This document shows, piece by piece, positions 28,140-36,448 of a DNA stretch of 64,000 nucleotides. The position numbers were made by a program, and so were the translations under genes. Positions within the stretch are counted from its first letter, which is position 1. Every line of letters begins with the position of its first letter. The DNA lies in assembly GCA_022651005.1 (NCBI GenBank), contig JALCQD010000001.1, forward strand, positions 372,001 through 436,000, given 5' to 3'. This DNA is from Bifidobacteriaceae bacterium. Its GTDB lineage: Bacteria; Actinomycetota; Actinomycetes; Actinomycetales; Bifidobacteriaceae. Below the pieces are notes generated by a model. It made no database searches. It was not told the origin of the DNA and saw nothing but the letters and a program-made list of their open reading frames with translations.

Positions 28140-28213
28140 CTTCTCGCTCCATGCAGAATCAAAAAACAAACGAAAGGGATTACGTCGCGCATTTCCCTCA
28201 ATAAGACGGGAAA

Positions 28214-28260
28214 CTTCCGACGGAGCAGCTCGCCCTCATTCGAGCGGCGCCCGTCGGAAG
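28214..28260 (-). terminator. Terminator-like hairpin after the small WxL gene
   Basis: CTTCCGACGG (28214-28223) pairs with CCGTCGGAAG (28251-28260); inner GAGC/GCTC elements extend the stem. On the minus strand it is followed by TTTCCCGTCTTATT and sits 23 nt after the WxL stop. Confidence 0.7.
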
Positions 28261-28282
28261 AAGAACTTATCAGACGAAGAAG

Positions 28283-28897
28283 TTACTTGCCTTCGCCTTC
28301 ACCCTCAGAGACGGAGGTACCCAGAGTCCATGTGAGAGTGTCCGTGTAAGTCTGCGTCTTGGCGTTGGTGCCTGCGGGGACACTAAGGTCAACCGCGTAG
28401 CTGAGATTGGTTACGCCATTCGCGTTGGTGGCATTGGCAACCTGCGTAGCGGTCGTGCCGATAGTCTTTGCTTCGGTAGAGGTTCCGAGAGCGGCACTCG
28501 TCGCAAACTTGTCCGCTGCGCTGCCACTGTCAGAGATGCTCAGGTCTGCGCCAAGCTGGTTAGCGAAAACTCCGTCGCTAGTGACATTGAGAGTCCATGC
28601 GCCAGTATCACCACTGAAATCGGAAACAACAGGCTGTTCGCTGATGGACTTTCCACTTGCCTTGCTGTCGAATCCGCTGCTGTGAATATCGGCCACCGTG
28701 GTGCTGCCAAAGGAACCATTGGTTGTTCCGGAGAGATTCAGTCCGCCTGCAGTAACCTCGAGGGTGTTATTCGAAGTTCCGGTTGCTGAGGTCGTTGCCG
28801 AATCATCTGCATATGCAGCGGTAGGAGCGGCGGCCAGTGCAAGAACGGCGAGGCCGGCAAAAGCAGCGCTGGAAAGCGCAGTAATCTTCTTGTTCAT
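28283..28897 (-). CDS. WxL-domain cell-surface protein
   Basis: A 204-aa secreted protein. The start at 28897 (MNKKITALSS) has AGGAGAATCG upstream; the signal peptide ends near AYA (residue 30). The mature protein carries both WxL hallmarks: GAWTLNVTSDGVF with WTL at 101-103 and DTLTWTLGTS with WTL at 190-192. An acidic EGEGEGK tail follows the last motif, which is unusual since the domain normally ends at the C-terminus. Expected to bind peptidoglycan and the neighbouring DUF916/DUF3324 protein. A perfect LacI-type palindrome lies 19 nt upstream of the ATG. Confidence 0.88.
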   Translation of the reverse strand: MNKKITALSSAAFAGLAVLALAAAPTAAYADDSATTSATGTSNNTLEVTAGGLNLSGTTNGSFGSTTVADIHSSGFDSKASGKSISEQPVVSDFSGDTGAWTLNVTSDGVFANQLGADLSISDSGSAADKFATSAALGTSTEAKTIGTTATQVANATNANGVTNLSYAVDLSVPAGTNAKTQTYTDTLTWTLGTSVSEGEGEGK

Positions 28898-28915
28898 CGA
28901 TTCTCCTGACATTAC

Positions 28916-28927
28916 CGAAACGTTTCG
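28916..28927. promoter_or_regulatory. Perfect 12-bp palindrome CGAAACGTTTCG
   Basis: This palindrome matches the general form of LacI/GalR-family operators (central CG). It lies 19 bp upstream of the small WxL gene start, where bound repressor would block transcription or elongation. No LacI-type regulator is encoded in the window. Confidence 0.5.
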
Positions 28928-29127
28928 CTCTCTATCGACGCCACGCGTCACGCACAATTTCGGTTTGCTTCTTTAATATGTCCCGTAAAAGAAACCCTCG
29001 TCAGGAGCTCTCACCCTCCCACTTCAAGAGAGAATTGAATCACAGAAACCTGAATGCCAGCAATGCGACACGCCGACGCTATTGCGGTGGGCAGAAAAGG
29101 GATTAATAGAAACTTTTCGGACCGGCG

Positions 29128-29610
29128 TCAGATGGCACGCCTCACCATGAAGGAAGAACCCACCGTTGGCCCCATCACGGGTGAATCCAGCGGACTGAAA
29201 ATCACATGATACCCAGTGTGACGAGAACTACTCACCACAGTCGTGGAGACTGCGGAATCATTGGAACGAGCGACCGAGGAACGAGCCACTGCGGAACTCG
29301 CGATAACTCCACGATGAATAACAAGAATTCCGTTGCAAGAGCGCACGGAGAAGCCCACAGTGATTGCGCCGCCGTCGGTTCCGTTTGTGGAGCGCGGATC
29401 AGATCCGTTCGCAGCGCCGGATCTGTACACTCCCGACGTCGCAGACAATCCATTCGAAGTAATTGATGTTGAGGATACCGCCACGGGCGACGCGACGCTG
29501 CTGGCCGCAGGTACCTCGGCATCGGCATATGACGTGGTCGGAAACGCAAAAATAATGGCAGCAATGCCCGCAAAGATGACACTCGAAACCATGCTCAGTT
29601 TCTTATTCAT
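29128..29610 (-). pseudogene. Truncated WxL-like secreted protein
   Basis: A 160-aa open frame whose first 30 residues (MNKKLSMVSS, hydrophobic core, SYAD) closely mirror the signal peptide of the WxL protein next door. The mature part keeps Ser/Thr/Gly-rich WxL-like spacing (SNGLSATSG, NGSDPRSTNGTDGG), but contains no tryptophan. The place of the first WxL motif reads HTGYHVIF, and the frame ends where the second half of the domain would begin. A good ribosome site (AGGAAC before ATG) remains. Best read as a decayed duplicate; a short secreted protein that is still functional cannot be excluded. Confidence 0.5.
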
Positions 29611-29783
29611 CGATTGTTCCTAGCCTCTCCACGACTTTGTGCTGAGGAAGCCTGTTCCCCGCCTCAATGACATGCAAACAAGCGAAGCTGAAAATAATCA
29701 GAGAATACATTGTGACGAGGGTGAAAAATACCACCCAATTGGAAAAAATATCAACAGTTTCACAGAAAATGCTGCGCTTATGA

Positions 29784-29809
29784 GAAAAGCCCCAGCTTTC
29801 ACCGGGGCT
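29784..29809 (-). terminator. Terminator of the activase gene
   Basis: AGCCCC (29788-29793) pairs with GGGGCT (29804-29809) around a 10-nt loop; on the minus strand the stem runs into TTTCTC. It lies 35 nt past the stop of the activase gene. Confidence 0.7.
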
Positions 29810-29843
29810 CTCTCAACACAGCGCTATGCGAACGTGGCCGCTT

Positions 29844-32800
29844 TTACGAGGCGGGCTCCAATTCAGGAGACATCGGTTCGCGCGCCGCTTCCTCCGCCGC
29901 CGTGGCATAAGCCTTCTTGGCGGCAGAGATCATGAGCTTGATGCGGTTGAGCTGATTGGCCTCGGACGAACCGGGATCGTAGTCAATAGACACGATGTTT
30001 GCCTCGGCGCGCTGACGGCGAATCTCCTGGAACATTCCACGGCCAGTCACGTGGTTCGGCAAGCAGGCGAACGGCTGAGCGCACACCACATTCGGAGTGC
30101 CAGAGTCAATGAGCTCCATGATCTCGCCCGTGAGCAGCCAGCCTTCGCCGGCCTGAACGCCGACGGACGTGACCGAGCTGGCCTTTTCCACCAGTTGCTC
30201 CATCGGCAAATCCTGCTGGAACTTGCCGTGCGCCAGATCGATGGCCTTGCGAATCGGCTTCTCGTAGAGGTCCATGATGTCTCTCATGGCCCCCTTCACC
30301 TTGAGATTGCCGCCGGTGCCCAGATGCTTCTTGTTCCAGTCGGAAATGTAGAGCGTCTGCACCATGAACTCGGTAATGCCGGGCATCACAGCCTCGCATC
30401 CCTGCGACTCGATGACGTCAATCACATGGTTGTTGGCGTCGGGGTGGAACTTCACGAGAATCTCGCCCACCACACCCACACGAGGCTTGCGCGGCACATC
30501 TTGCAGCGGGAAGGCATCGAAGCCCTTGACAATGGCCTTGGCGAGCGCGCCGTACGTGTAGTACGAGCGGCCGGTCACCTGCTTGGCGGTGTCGGAAGAG
30601 CCATGGTGCTCAATGGTCTCGCGCACGATGGCGTCCCACTGGTGGTAGAGCTTGTCCGCAGAGCCCTTCTCCACCTCGTAGGGGCGGACGCGCAGCAGGC
30701 ACTTGAGGAGCAAGTCTCCCAACAGGAACGCCTTGACGGCGCGGTGCAGCAGCTGAGGCGTAATCGACAGGCCAGGATTCGATTCGAAGCCCTGCGTGCT
30801 AAGCGCAATAACTGGCACCTGCGGGTAGCCAGCGTCGGCGAGGCCCTTGCGCAGCAAGCCCGTGTAGTTGGTGGCGCGGCACATGCCACCTGTCTGGGTG
30901 ATGATGACCGCGCACTTGTCGGGGTCATGGGAACCGTCGAGGAAGGCATGCACCAGCTGGCCCACCACCATGATGGCCGGGTAGCAGGCGTCGTTGTTGA
31001 CGTACTTCAGGCCCGACTCCACATCCTCGCGGCTTGCGTGCTCGAGCAGATCGAACTTGTACCCGCCGGAGGTGAACACCGCCTTGAGCAGGGAGAAGTG
31101 AATCGGCGACATCTGAGGCGCCAGAATCGTATAGCCTTCCTTCTGCATCTCCTTGGTGAAGGTGGCGGGATGCGCGTACTTGCTCAGAGTCGACGTGGTG
31201 TGCTCGTGTTCGTTCGCACCAGCCGTCTTCGACCCCGCCTTGGAACCGCTCGGGGTGCCAGATTCAAGGCCCTCGCGCACATCCGCCATGGCGCTGATAT
31301 TGCTCACCGCGTCGTACACGCGAGCGGCCTTGGCGGCACGCTCACGCTCTTCGACGGCGGCCTTGAGCGAGCGCAGACGAATCTTTGCGGCGCCGAGGTT
31401 GGTGACCTCGTCGATCTTGAGCTGTGTGTACACGTCCGCCTTGTCGGCCAAAATCTCCTGCACCTGATCGGTGGTGATGGCATCGAGGCCGCAGCCGAAG
31501 GAATTCAGCTGCACCAGCTCGAGACCCGGATATTCCGCCACGAAGCGGGCGGCTTCATAGAGTCTGGAATGATAAGCCCACTGGTTCATGACGCGCAGCG
31601 GAAGCTTCTTCTTGCCGCTCGCATCTGTGCCCGCGGTCTTGCGGAAGCCTTCTGCATCTTTTTCGCGACTCGGCAGCTCGCCACTCGGCACAAAATCGGT
31701 GAGATTCGGCATCGACTTCGGCGCGAGCTCGGCGATGGCGTCCTCGGAAAGAACCGCCATACCGAGGGTGTTGATGGTTTCAGGAATGCCGTGGTTGACT
31801 TCGGGATCCACATGATACGGACGACCCGCCAGAACGATGCCGCGCACATTGTGCTCGCGCATGTACGCCAGAGCCTTCAAACCTTCCTGCTGAATGTCCT
31901 TGCGGAAGAGCTTGGACTCGGCGTAGGCGGCCTGGACGGCTGCCGCAGCCTCTTCCTCGGAGACGTCCGCCCATGCGAACTCCTCCACAATGCGGCTGAC
32001 CATGAGATCCTGGTTCGCCATGTTGAAGTAGGGGTGCATGTACCGGATGCCCGGTTCGCGCAGGTCGGGCATGTTGGCGCCGATCACCATCGGGTAGTTC
32101 GCCACGATGGGGCAGTTGTAGTTGTTGTCCGAATCCTCCACGAAGTTCTCTTCGTAGGAGACGCAGGGATAGAAGATGGTCTTCACGCCCTTTTCGAGCA
32201 GCGTGCGGATGTGTCCGTGCACCATCTTCGCCGGGTAGCAGATGTTCTCGGATGCGATAGTGTCAATGCCCTTTTCGAACACCTCGTGGCTGGAGCGCTT
32301 GGAGATCATGACGCGGAAGCCCAGCTTGGTGAGCAGCGTGAACCAGAACGGATAGTTCTCGTACATGTTGAGCACGCGCGGAATGCCAATATCTCCGCGG
32401 GTGGCCTTCTTCTCGGTGAGGCGACGATAGCCAAACGCGCGCTTGTACTTGTAGTCGTACAGGTTGGGCAGCGTGGACTTCTTCTTGTTGCGGTCGCCGC
32501 CACGTTCGCAGCGATTGCCGGTCACGTAGCGCGTGCCGTCCTCGAACGTGGTGATGGTGAGCTTGCAGTGGTTCTGGCACAGCTTGCACACGTCGCGCTC
32601 GGTGGTCATGGACAGATGGTCGAGCGCCTCGCCCGTGAGCACAGAGGAGGTGCGGCGGAAGCCCGCGTCGGACTCTGCGGCCTCATCGTCCTCGAGATTG
32701 CCGTAGTGCATACGTGCAGTGAGCGCGGCACCGTAGGCACCCATGAGGCCCGCTATGTTGGGCCTGGTGACCTCGAGATCCGTCAGCAGCTCGAAGGCGC

Positions 32801-34532
32801 GCAGCACGGCGTCGTTGAGGAACGTTCCGCCCTGGACCACAACGGTGGTACCGAGATCTCCGGAGTCACGCAGTTTGATGACCTTGTACAGGGCATTGCG
32901 CACTACTGAATAGCACAGGCCGGCGGCGATGTCCTGAATGGAGGCGCCTTCCTTCTGCGCCTGCTTGACGGAGGAGTTCATGAACACGGTGCAACGCGAG
33001 CCGAGATCCACGGGGTTCGTGGAGTCAAGCGCGGCCTGCGTGAACTCCTGGATGCTCAGACCCATCGACTGCGCGAAGGTCTGGAGGAAGGAGCCGCAAC
33101 CGGAGGAGCAGGCCTCGTTGACGGCGATGGAGTCAATGACGCCATCGGTAACCGCCAAATACTTCATATCCTGGCCACCGATATCGATAACGGAGGTGAC
33201 GCCGGGGCTCACGACTTCGGCGCCACGGTAGTGCGCCATCGTCTCGACTTCGCCCTCGTCCAGGTGCAGGCCTGCGGTGATGAGGCCCTCGCCATATCCT
33301 GTGGCGCAGCTGCGCGCGATGTAGGCGTCAGCGGGAAGCTCGGCCGTGATTTTCTTGACGATCTCAGCGGCACCGATGAGCGGGCTGCCCTGGTTGGTGG
33401 CGTAGGACGACCACACAATCTCCTGATCGTCGTTGACGAGCGCCGCCTTGATGGTGGTGGAACCCGCGTCGATACCGAGGAAGTGCGGGCCGTGGGCGCC
33501 GTCGAGGGTGCCGACGGTGACCTGCTCGCGACTGTGGCGCTCGTTGAAGGCATCGCGCTCTTTTTCCGTCTTGAAGAGCGGGCGCATGGAGGCTATGTTC
33601 GCCTTGATGGTAGAGAGCACCTGCAGCTCAGTCAGCAGCTCTGCACAGGTGACAGCCTCGGCCTTGTCGGCGTTTTCGCCTTCGTCGGAGCCGGCGAGAA
33701 GTGCCGCTCCGTACGCCACGGCCAAGTGCGCGTCCTTTGGGGTAATAAAGGTATCGGTCACGCCGTCGAGAGTGTGGCGGAAGGCCTCACGCAGCTCCGA
33801 CATGAAGAAAAGCGGGCCACCGAGGAACACCACGGTTCCCTTCACCGGACGTCCGCACGCCAAGCCGGCGATGGTCTGCGTGGAAACGGCGTTGAAGATG
33901 GAGGCCGCGAGGTCCTCCTTTGCCGCACCGTCGTTGATGAGCGGCTGCAAATCCGACTTCGCGAACACGCCGCAGCGGGAGGCGATGGGATACAGAGTAG
34001 TGGAGTGCTTTGCATACTCGTTGAGACCAGCGGCGTCCGTGTTGAGCAACGTAGCCATCTGATCGATGAAGGCACCCGTTCCGCCGGCGCACGAACCGTT
34101 CATGCGCTGCTCTGGAGTGGGCTTCAGATACGTAATCTTGGCGTCCTCGCCACCGAGTTCGATGATGACGTCCGCCTGCGGATAGTCCATCTGAATGGCT
34201 TCCGTCTCGGCGATGACCTCCTGAATGAACTGCGAGTGGAGGGCGTCCGCAAGGCCAAGTCCGCCGGAACCCGTGATGGCGAAATGAATGGGGGTATCAC
34301 CGCGATCTTGGGAGATGAGGAGCTTATGAATGTCCTGCACCAGCCCCGCTACCGTGGCACGCACATTGGCGTGATGACGCCGGTAATCGGAGAAAATTGT
34401 TGTCGGTTTGTCTGCGGTCGGGTCTGCGTCGTCATCAAGAACAACCGCCTTCACTGTGGTTGAACCGATATCCAGGCCAACCCTCAACGCGCGCTTCTTC
34501 GTTTTTAATAACTGTTTATTCTCGTCCACCAT
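29844..34532 (-). CDS. Giant 2-hydroxyacyl-CoA dehydratase activase-like protein
   Basis: A 1562-aa protein with two ASKHA-type BadF/BadG/BcrA/BcrD ATPase domains (first from VGLDIGSTTVKAVVLDD near 18; second from FLGIDAGSTTIKAALVNDD near 340), each followed by Cys-rich loops (SCAGGTGAF, CSSGCGSF) that in HgdC-type activators ligate a [4Fe-4S] cluster. A DUF2229-like region with CKLCQNHCKL and CERGGDR follows, then a C-terminal HgdB-like region. HgdC proteins use ATP to inject an electron into hydroxyacyl-CoA dehydratases; this fused form contains activator-like and dehydratase-like parts. No dehydratase alpha subunit or CoA-transferase gene lies nearby, so the substrate is unknown. Oxygen sensitivity would fit an anaerobe. 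Confidence 0.85.
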   Translation of the reverse strand: MVDENKQLLKTKKRALRVGLDIGSTTVKAVVLDDDADPTADKPTTIFSDYRRHHANVRATVAGLVQDIHKLLISQDRGDTPIHFAITGSGGLGLADALHSQFIQEVIAETEAIQMDYPQADVIIELGGEDAKITYLKPTPEQRMNGSCAGGTGAFIDQMATLLNTDAAGLNEYAKHSTTLYPIASRCGVFAKSDLQPLINDGAAKEDLAASIFNAVSTQTIAGLACGRPVKGTVVFLGGPLFFMSELREAFRHTLDGVTDTFITPKDAHLAVAYGAALLAGSDEGENADKAEAVTCAELLTELQVLSTIKANIASMRPLFKTEKERDAFNERHSREQVTVGTLDGAHGPHFLGIDAGSTTIKAALVNDDQEIVWSSYATNQGSPLIGAAEIVKKITAELPADAYIARSCATGYGEGLITAGLHLDEGEVETMAHYRGAEVVSPGVTSVIDIGGQDMKYLAVTDGVIDSIAVNEACSSGCGSFLQTFAQSMGLSIQEFTQAALDSTNPVDLGSRCTVFMNSSVKQAQKEGASIQDIAAGLCYSVVRNALYKVIKLRDSGDLGTTVVVQGGTFLNDAVLRAFELLTDLEVTRPNIAGLMGAYGAALTARMHYGNLEDDEAAESDAGFRRTSSVLTGEALDHLSMTTERDVCKLCQNHCKLTITTFEDGTRYVTGNRCERGGDRNKKKSTLPNLYDYKYKRAFGYRRLTEKKATRGDIGIPRVLNMYENYPFWFTLLTKLGFRVMISKRSSHEVFEKGIDTIASENICYPAKMVHGHIRTLLEKGVKTIFYPCVSYEENFVEDSDNNYNCPIVANYPMVIGANMPDLREPGIRYMHPYFNMANQDLMVSRIVEEFAWADVSEEEAAAAVQAAYAESKLFRKDIQQEGLKALAYMREHNVRGIVLAGRPYHVDPEVNHGIPETINTLGMAVLSEDAIAELAPKSMPNLTDFVPSGELPSREKDAEGFRKTAGTDASGKKKLPLRVMNQWAYHSRLYEAARFVAEYPGLELVQLNSFGCGLDAITTDQVQEILADKADVYTQLKIDEVTNLGAAKIRLRSLKAAVEERERAAKAARVYDAVSNISAMADVREGLESGTPSGSKAGSKTAGANEHEHTTSTLSKYAHPATFTKEMQKEGYTILAPQMSPIHFSLLKAVFTSGGYKFDLLEHASREDVESGLKYVNNDACYPAIMVVGQLVHAFLDGSHDPDKCAVIITQTGGMCRATNYTGLLRKGLADAGYPQVPVIALSTQGFESNPGLSITPQLLHRAVKAFLLGDLLLKCLLRVRPYEVEKGSADKLYHQWDAIVRETIEHHGSSDTAKQVTGRSYYTYGALAKAIVKGFDAFPLQDVPRKPRVGVVGEILVKFHPDANNHVIDVIESQGCEAVMPGITEFMVQTLYISDWNKKHLGTGGNLKVKGAMRDIMDLYEKPIRKAIDLAHGKFQQDLPMEQLVEKASSVTSVGVQAGEGWLLTGEIMELIDSGTPNVVCAQPFACLPNHVTGRGMFQEIRRQRAEANIVSIDYDPGSSEANQLNRIKLMISAAKKAYATAAEEAAREPMSPELEPAS

Positions 34533-34692
34533 GCTTCATCAATTTACTAGGCCAGCGTTACTAACCCCTCCATAGGTGGTGTTTCTCGGACGGTTGCGGC
34601 GAGTTTGTACAGTCGTCTTCGGGGCGATTTTCATTTATCCACACGCGCTTAAATGGCTTGCATTTGTCCCCGCTCTGCCTCAGTGTTGAGGC

Positions 34693-36003
34693 ATGAGTTC
34701 ATATCAATCGGGTGCGGCAGCGAGCACTCCGCATTTGGTGGGAATCGGTGAAACGACGCCCGTAGCGGCGGGCACTGATCCCTTCCCAAAGTTTGCTCGC
34801 GACACCACCGCAGACAACCCATGGCCAGTGAGCCACATTGCGCAGGTCTATCACCAAACCGTGGAGAAATGGCCTGGCGCGTGGGTCGAGGGACAAATCT
34901 CAGAAATTAATACGCGGCGCTCTGGATCTGCCTATATCACTCTGCGAGACAACACGGAGGAGATCTCTCTTCAGGTGATGGGCTTCGGCCGCTTCGCCGG
35001 CATGGCACGCGAGTTTCAGCAGGGCGACCGCGTTGTGGTGCACGGCCGCGCCGACATTTGGGTGAAACAGACCCGCCTGAGCTTCATGGGAGACGATATT
35101 CGCCGCGTTGGCAAAGGCGATCTCATGGCTCAGATCGAAGAGCTGCGCAAGAGACTGAAGGGCGAGGGACTTTTCGACGACGCCAACAAGGTGGCGCTGC
35201 CCGAGTTTCCCAAGCGCATCGGCCTGATTTGTGCGCCCCAGGCCCGCGCGGAGGGCGACGTGATCACCAACGCGCAGCTGAGGTGGCCTACCATCGCTTT
35301 CACCGTGGAGCACGTGCACGTGCAAGGGCCGCAGTGCCCTCCCGAAGTCATCGCCGCCATTGCAAAGCTCGACGCCGACCCGGACGTTGACGTCATCATC
35401 GTGGCACGCGGCGGAGGCTCCTTCGAGGATCTCATCGGATTCTCGGATGAGGGAGTCGTGCGCGCGACGGCCGCCTGCGTCACACCGATCGTGTCTGCCA
35501 TCGGTCACGAGGACGACTGGACGCTCATTGATCTCGCCTCCGACATGCGCGCCTCCACCCCAACCGACGCCGCCAAGCGCATTGTTCCCGACGTGCTGGA
35601 ACAGCAGGCGCTCATCGCCGAGGCCCGCGAGCGCATCTCCATGCGCATTCAGGCACGGCTCGACTCCGAAACACGCTTCATCGAAGGCTATGCGAACCGC
35701 CCCAGTCTCACGCAGCCGCTCACCATGCTGGAGCGTCCCCAACGATTCGTGGACGACGCTCGCCAACACCTTGACATCGGGCTGCGGCGCATCGTGGACG
35801 ACGCCTCGCTCACGGTGGAAAAGCTGCATTCGAGTCTCACTGCCCTGAGCCCCCAGTCCACGCTGGATCGCGGTTATGCCGTGGTTCAGGACGCTACGGG
35901 ACGCGTAGTTTCCAACGCCACAGATCTCCACGATGGTGACACTGTGGGCGTCACATTGAAATCCGGCCGCATCACCGCGTCCGTTACACATACCGAAAAG
36001 TAA
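34693..36003 (+). CDS. xseA: Exodeoxyribonuclease VII large subunit
   Basis: A 436-aa protein. An N-terminal OB-fold (VEGQISEINTRRSGSAYITLRD, VVVHGRADIWVKQTRLSF) is followed by the catalytic region with FPKRIGLICAP, ARGGGSFEDLIGFSDEGVVRA and SAIGHEDDWTLIDLASDMRASTP, then a coiled-coil and C-terminal beta segment (LDRGYAVV). It degrades single-stranded DNA to oligonucleotides in repair with XseB. The ATG at 34693 is preceded by GAGG at only 2 nt and by a CAGTGT box at 6 nt, another possible leaderless start. It is 9 nt upstream of xseB and forms an operon with it. Confidence 0.97.
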   Translation: MSSYQSGAAASTPHLVGIGETTPVAAGTDPFPKFARDTTADNPWPVSHIAQVYHQTVEKWPGAWVEGQISEINTRRSGSAYITLRDNTEEISLQVMGFGRFAGMAREFQQGDRVVVHGRADIWVKQTRLSFMGDDIRRVGKGDLMAQIEELRKRLKGEGLFDDANKVALPEFPKRIGLICAPQARAEGDVITNAQLRWPTIAFTVEHVHVQGPQCPPEVIAAIAKLDADPDVDVIIVARGGGSFEDLIGFSDEGVVRATAACVTPIVSAIGHEDDWTLIDLASDMRASTPTDAAKRIVPDVLEQQALIAEARERISMRIQARLDSETRFIEGYANRPSLTQPLTMLERPQRFVDDARQHLDIGLRRIVDDASLTVEKLHSSLTALSPQSTLDRGYAVVQDATGRVVSNATDLHDGDTVGVTLKSGRITASVTHTEK

Positions 36004-36012
36004 GGAATCATT

Positions 36013-36315
36013 ATGGCAGCAGCAAAGAAGAAGGAAACGGAAGCCGCCGTGTCGAGCCTGACCGACGAGGAACGCAAGGCCATCGCGAACCTGAGCTACG
36101 AACAGGCACGCGATCAGCTGGTGCAGGCCGTGCAGGCGCTCGAGGCCGGCGGCCTGGATCTGGATGCGTCCATGCGCCAGTGGGAAATCGGTGAGGCCCT
36201 CGCCCAGCGCGCGCAGGCCCTCCTCGACGAGGTGCGTGGCAAGCTCGACGCCGCCCAGGCGCAGCAGGCCAGCGCGGGCGCTCAGGCCGGCACGCAGGGA
36301 AATCTCGCGGCCTGA
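36013..36315 (+). CDS. xseB: Exodeoxyribonuclease VII small subunit
   Basis: A 100-aa helical protein with the family signature NLSYEQARDQLVQAVQALEAGGLDLDASMRQWEIGEALAQRAQALLDEVRGKL. XseB subunits bundle around XseA and are required for activity. The N-terminal Lys-rich stretch and the Ala/Gln-rich C-terminal tail exceed the usual 75-80 aa family length and are probably disordered. Ribosome site AAGGA precedes the ATG. Confidence 0.95.
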   Translation: MAAAKKKETEAAVSSLTDEERKAIANLSYEQARDQLVQAVQALEAGGLDLDASMRQWEIGEALAQRAQALLDEVRGKLDAAQAQQASAGAQAGTQGNLAA

Positions 36316-36350
36316 ATCTCCTCTGATTTCTCTGACTCTTTTAATTCTTT

Positions 36351-36396
36351 AGGCGCTTCTAGCGGTAGTCTTTTCCGCCGCCAGAAGCGCCTTTTT
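36351..36396 (+). terminator. Rho-independent terminator after xseB
   Basis: AGGCGCTTCT (36351-36360) pairs with AGAAGCGCCT (36383-36392), and TTTTT follows at once. It lies between convergent xseB and the pilus operon end. Confidence 0.9.
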
Positions 36397-36448
36397 GCGT
36401 CAAGTCCACCACTTGCAGCCGGACATCGCTCAACGCGCGCCATCGATA

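Noticed and set aside
29826-32909. Open frame of 1,027 codons on the plus strand
   Set aside because: Antisense to the activase gene; its composition (His, Arg, Gly, Leu, Val rich, no motifs) is that of a mirror of third-position-GC codons.
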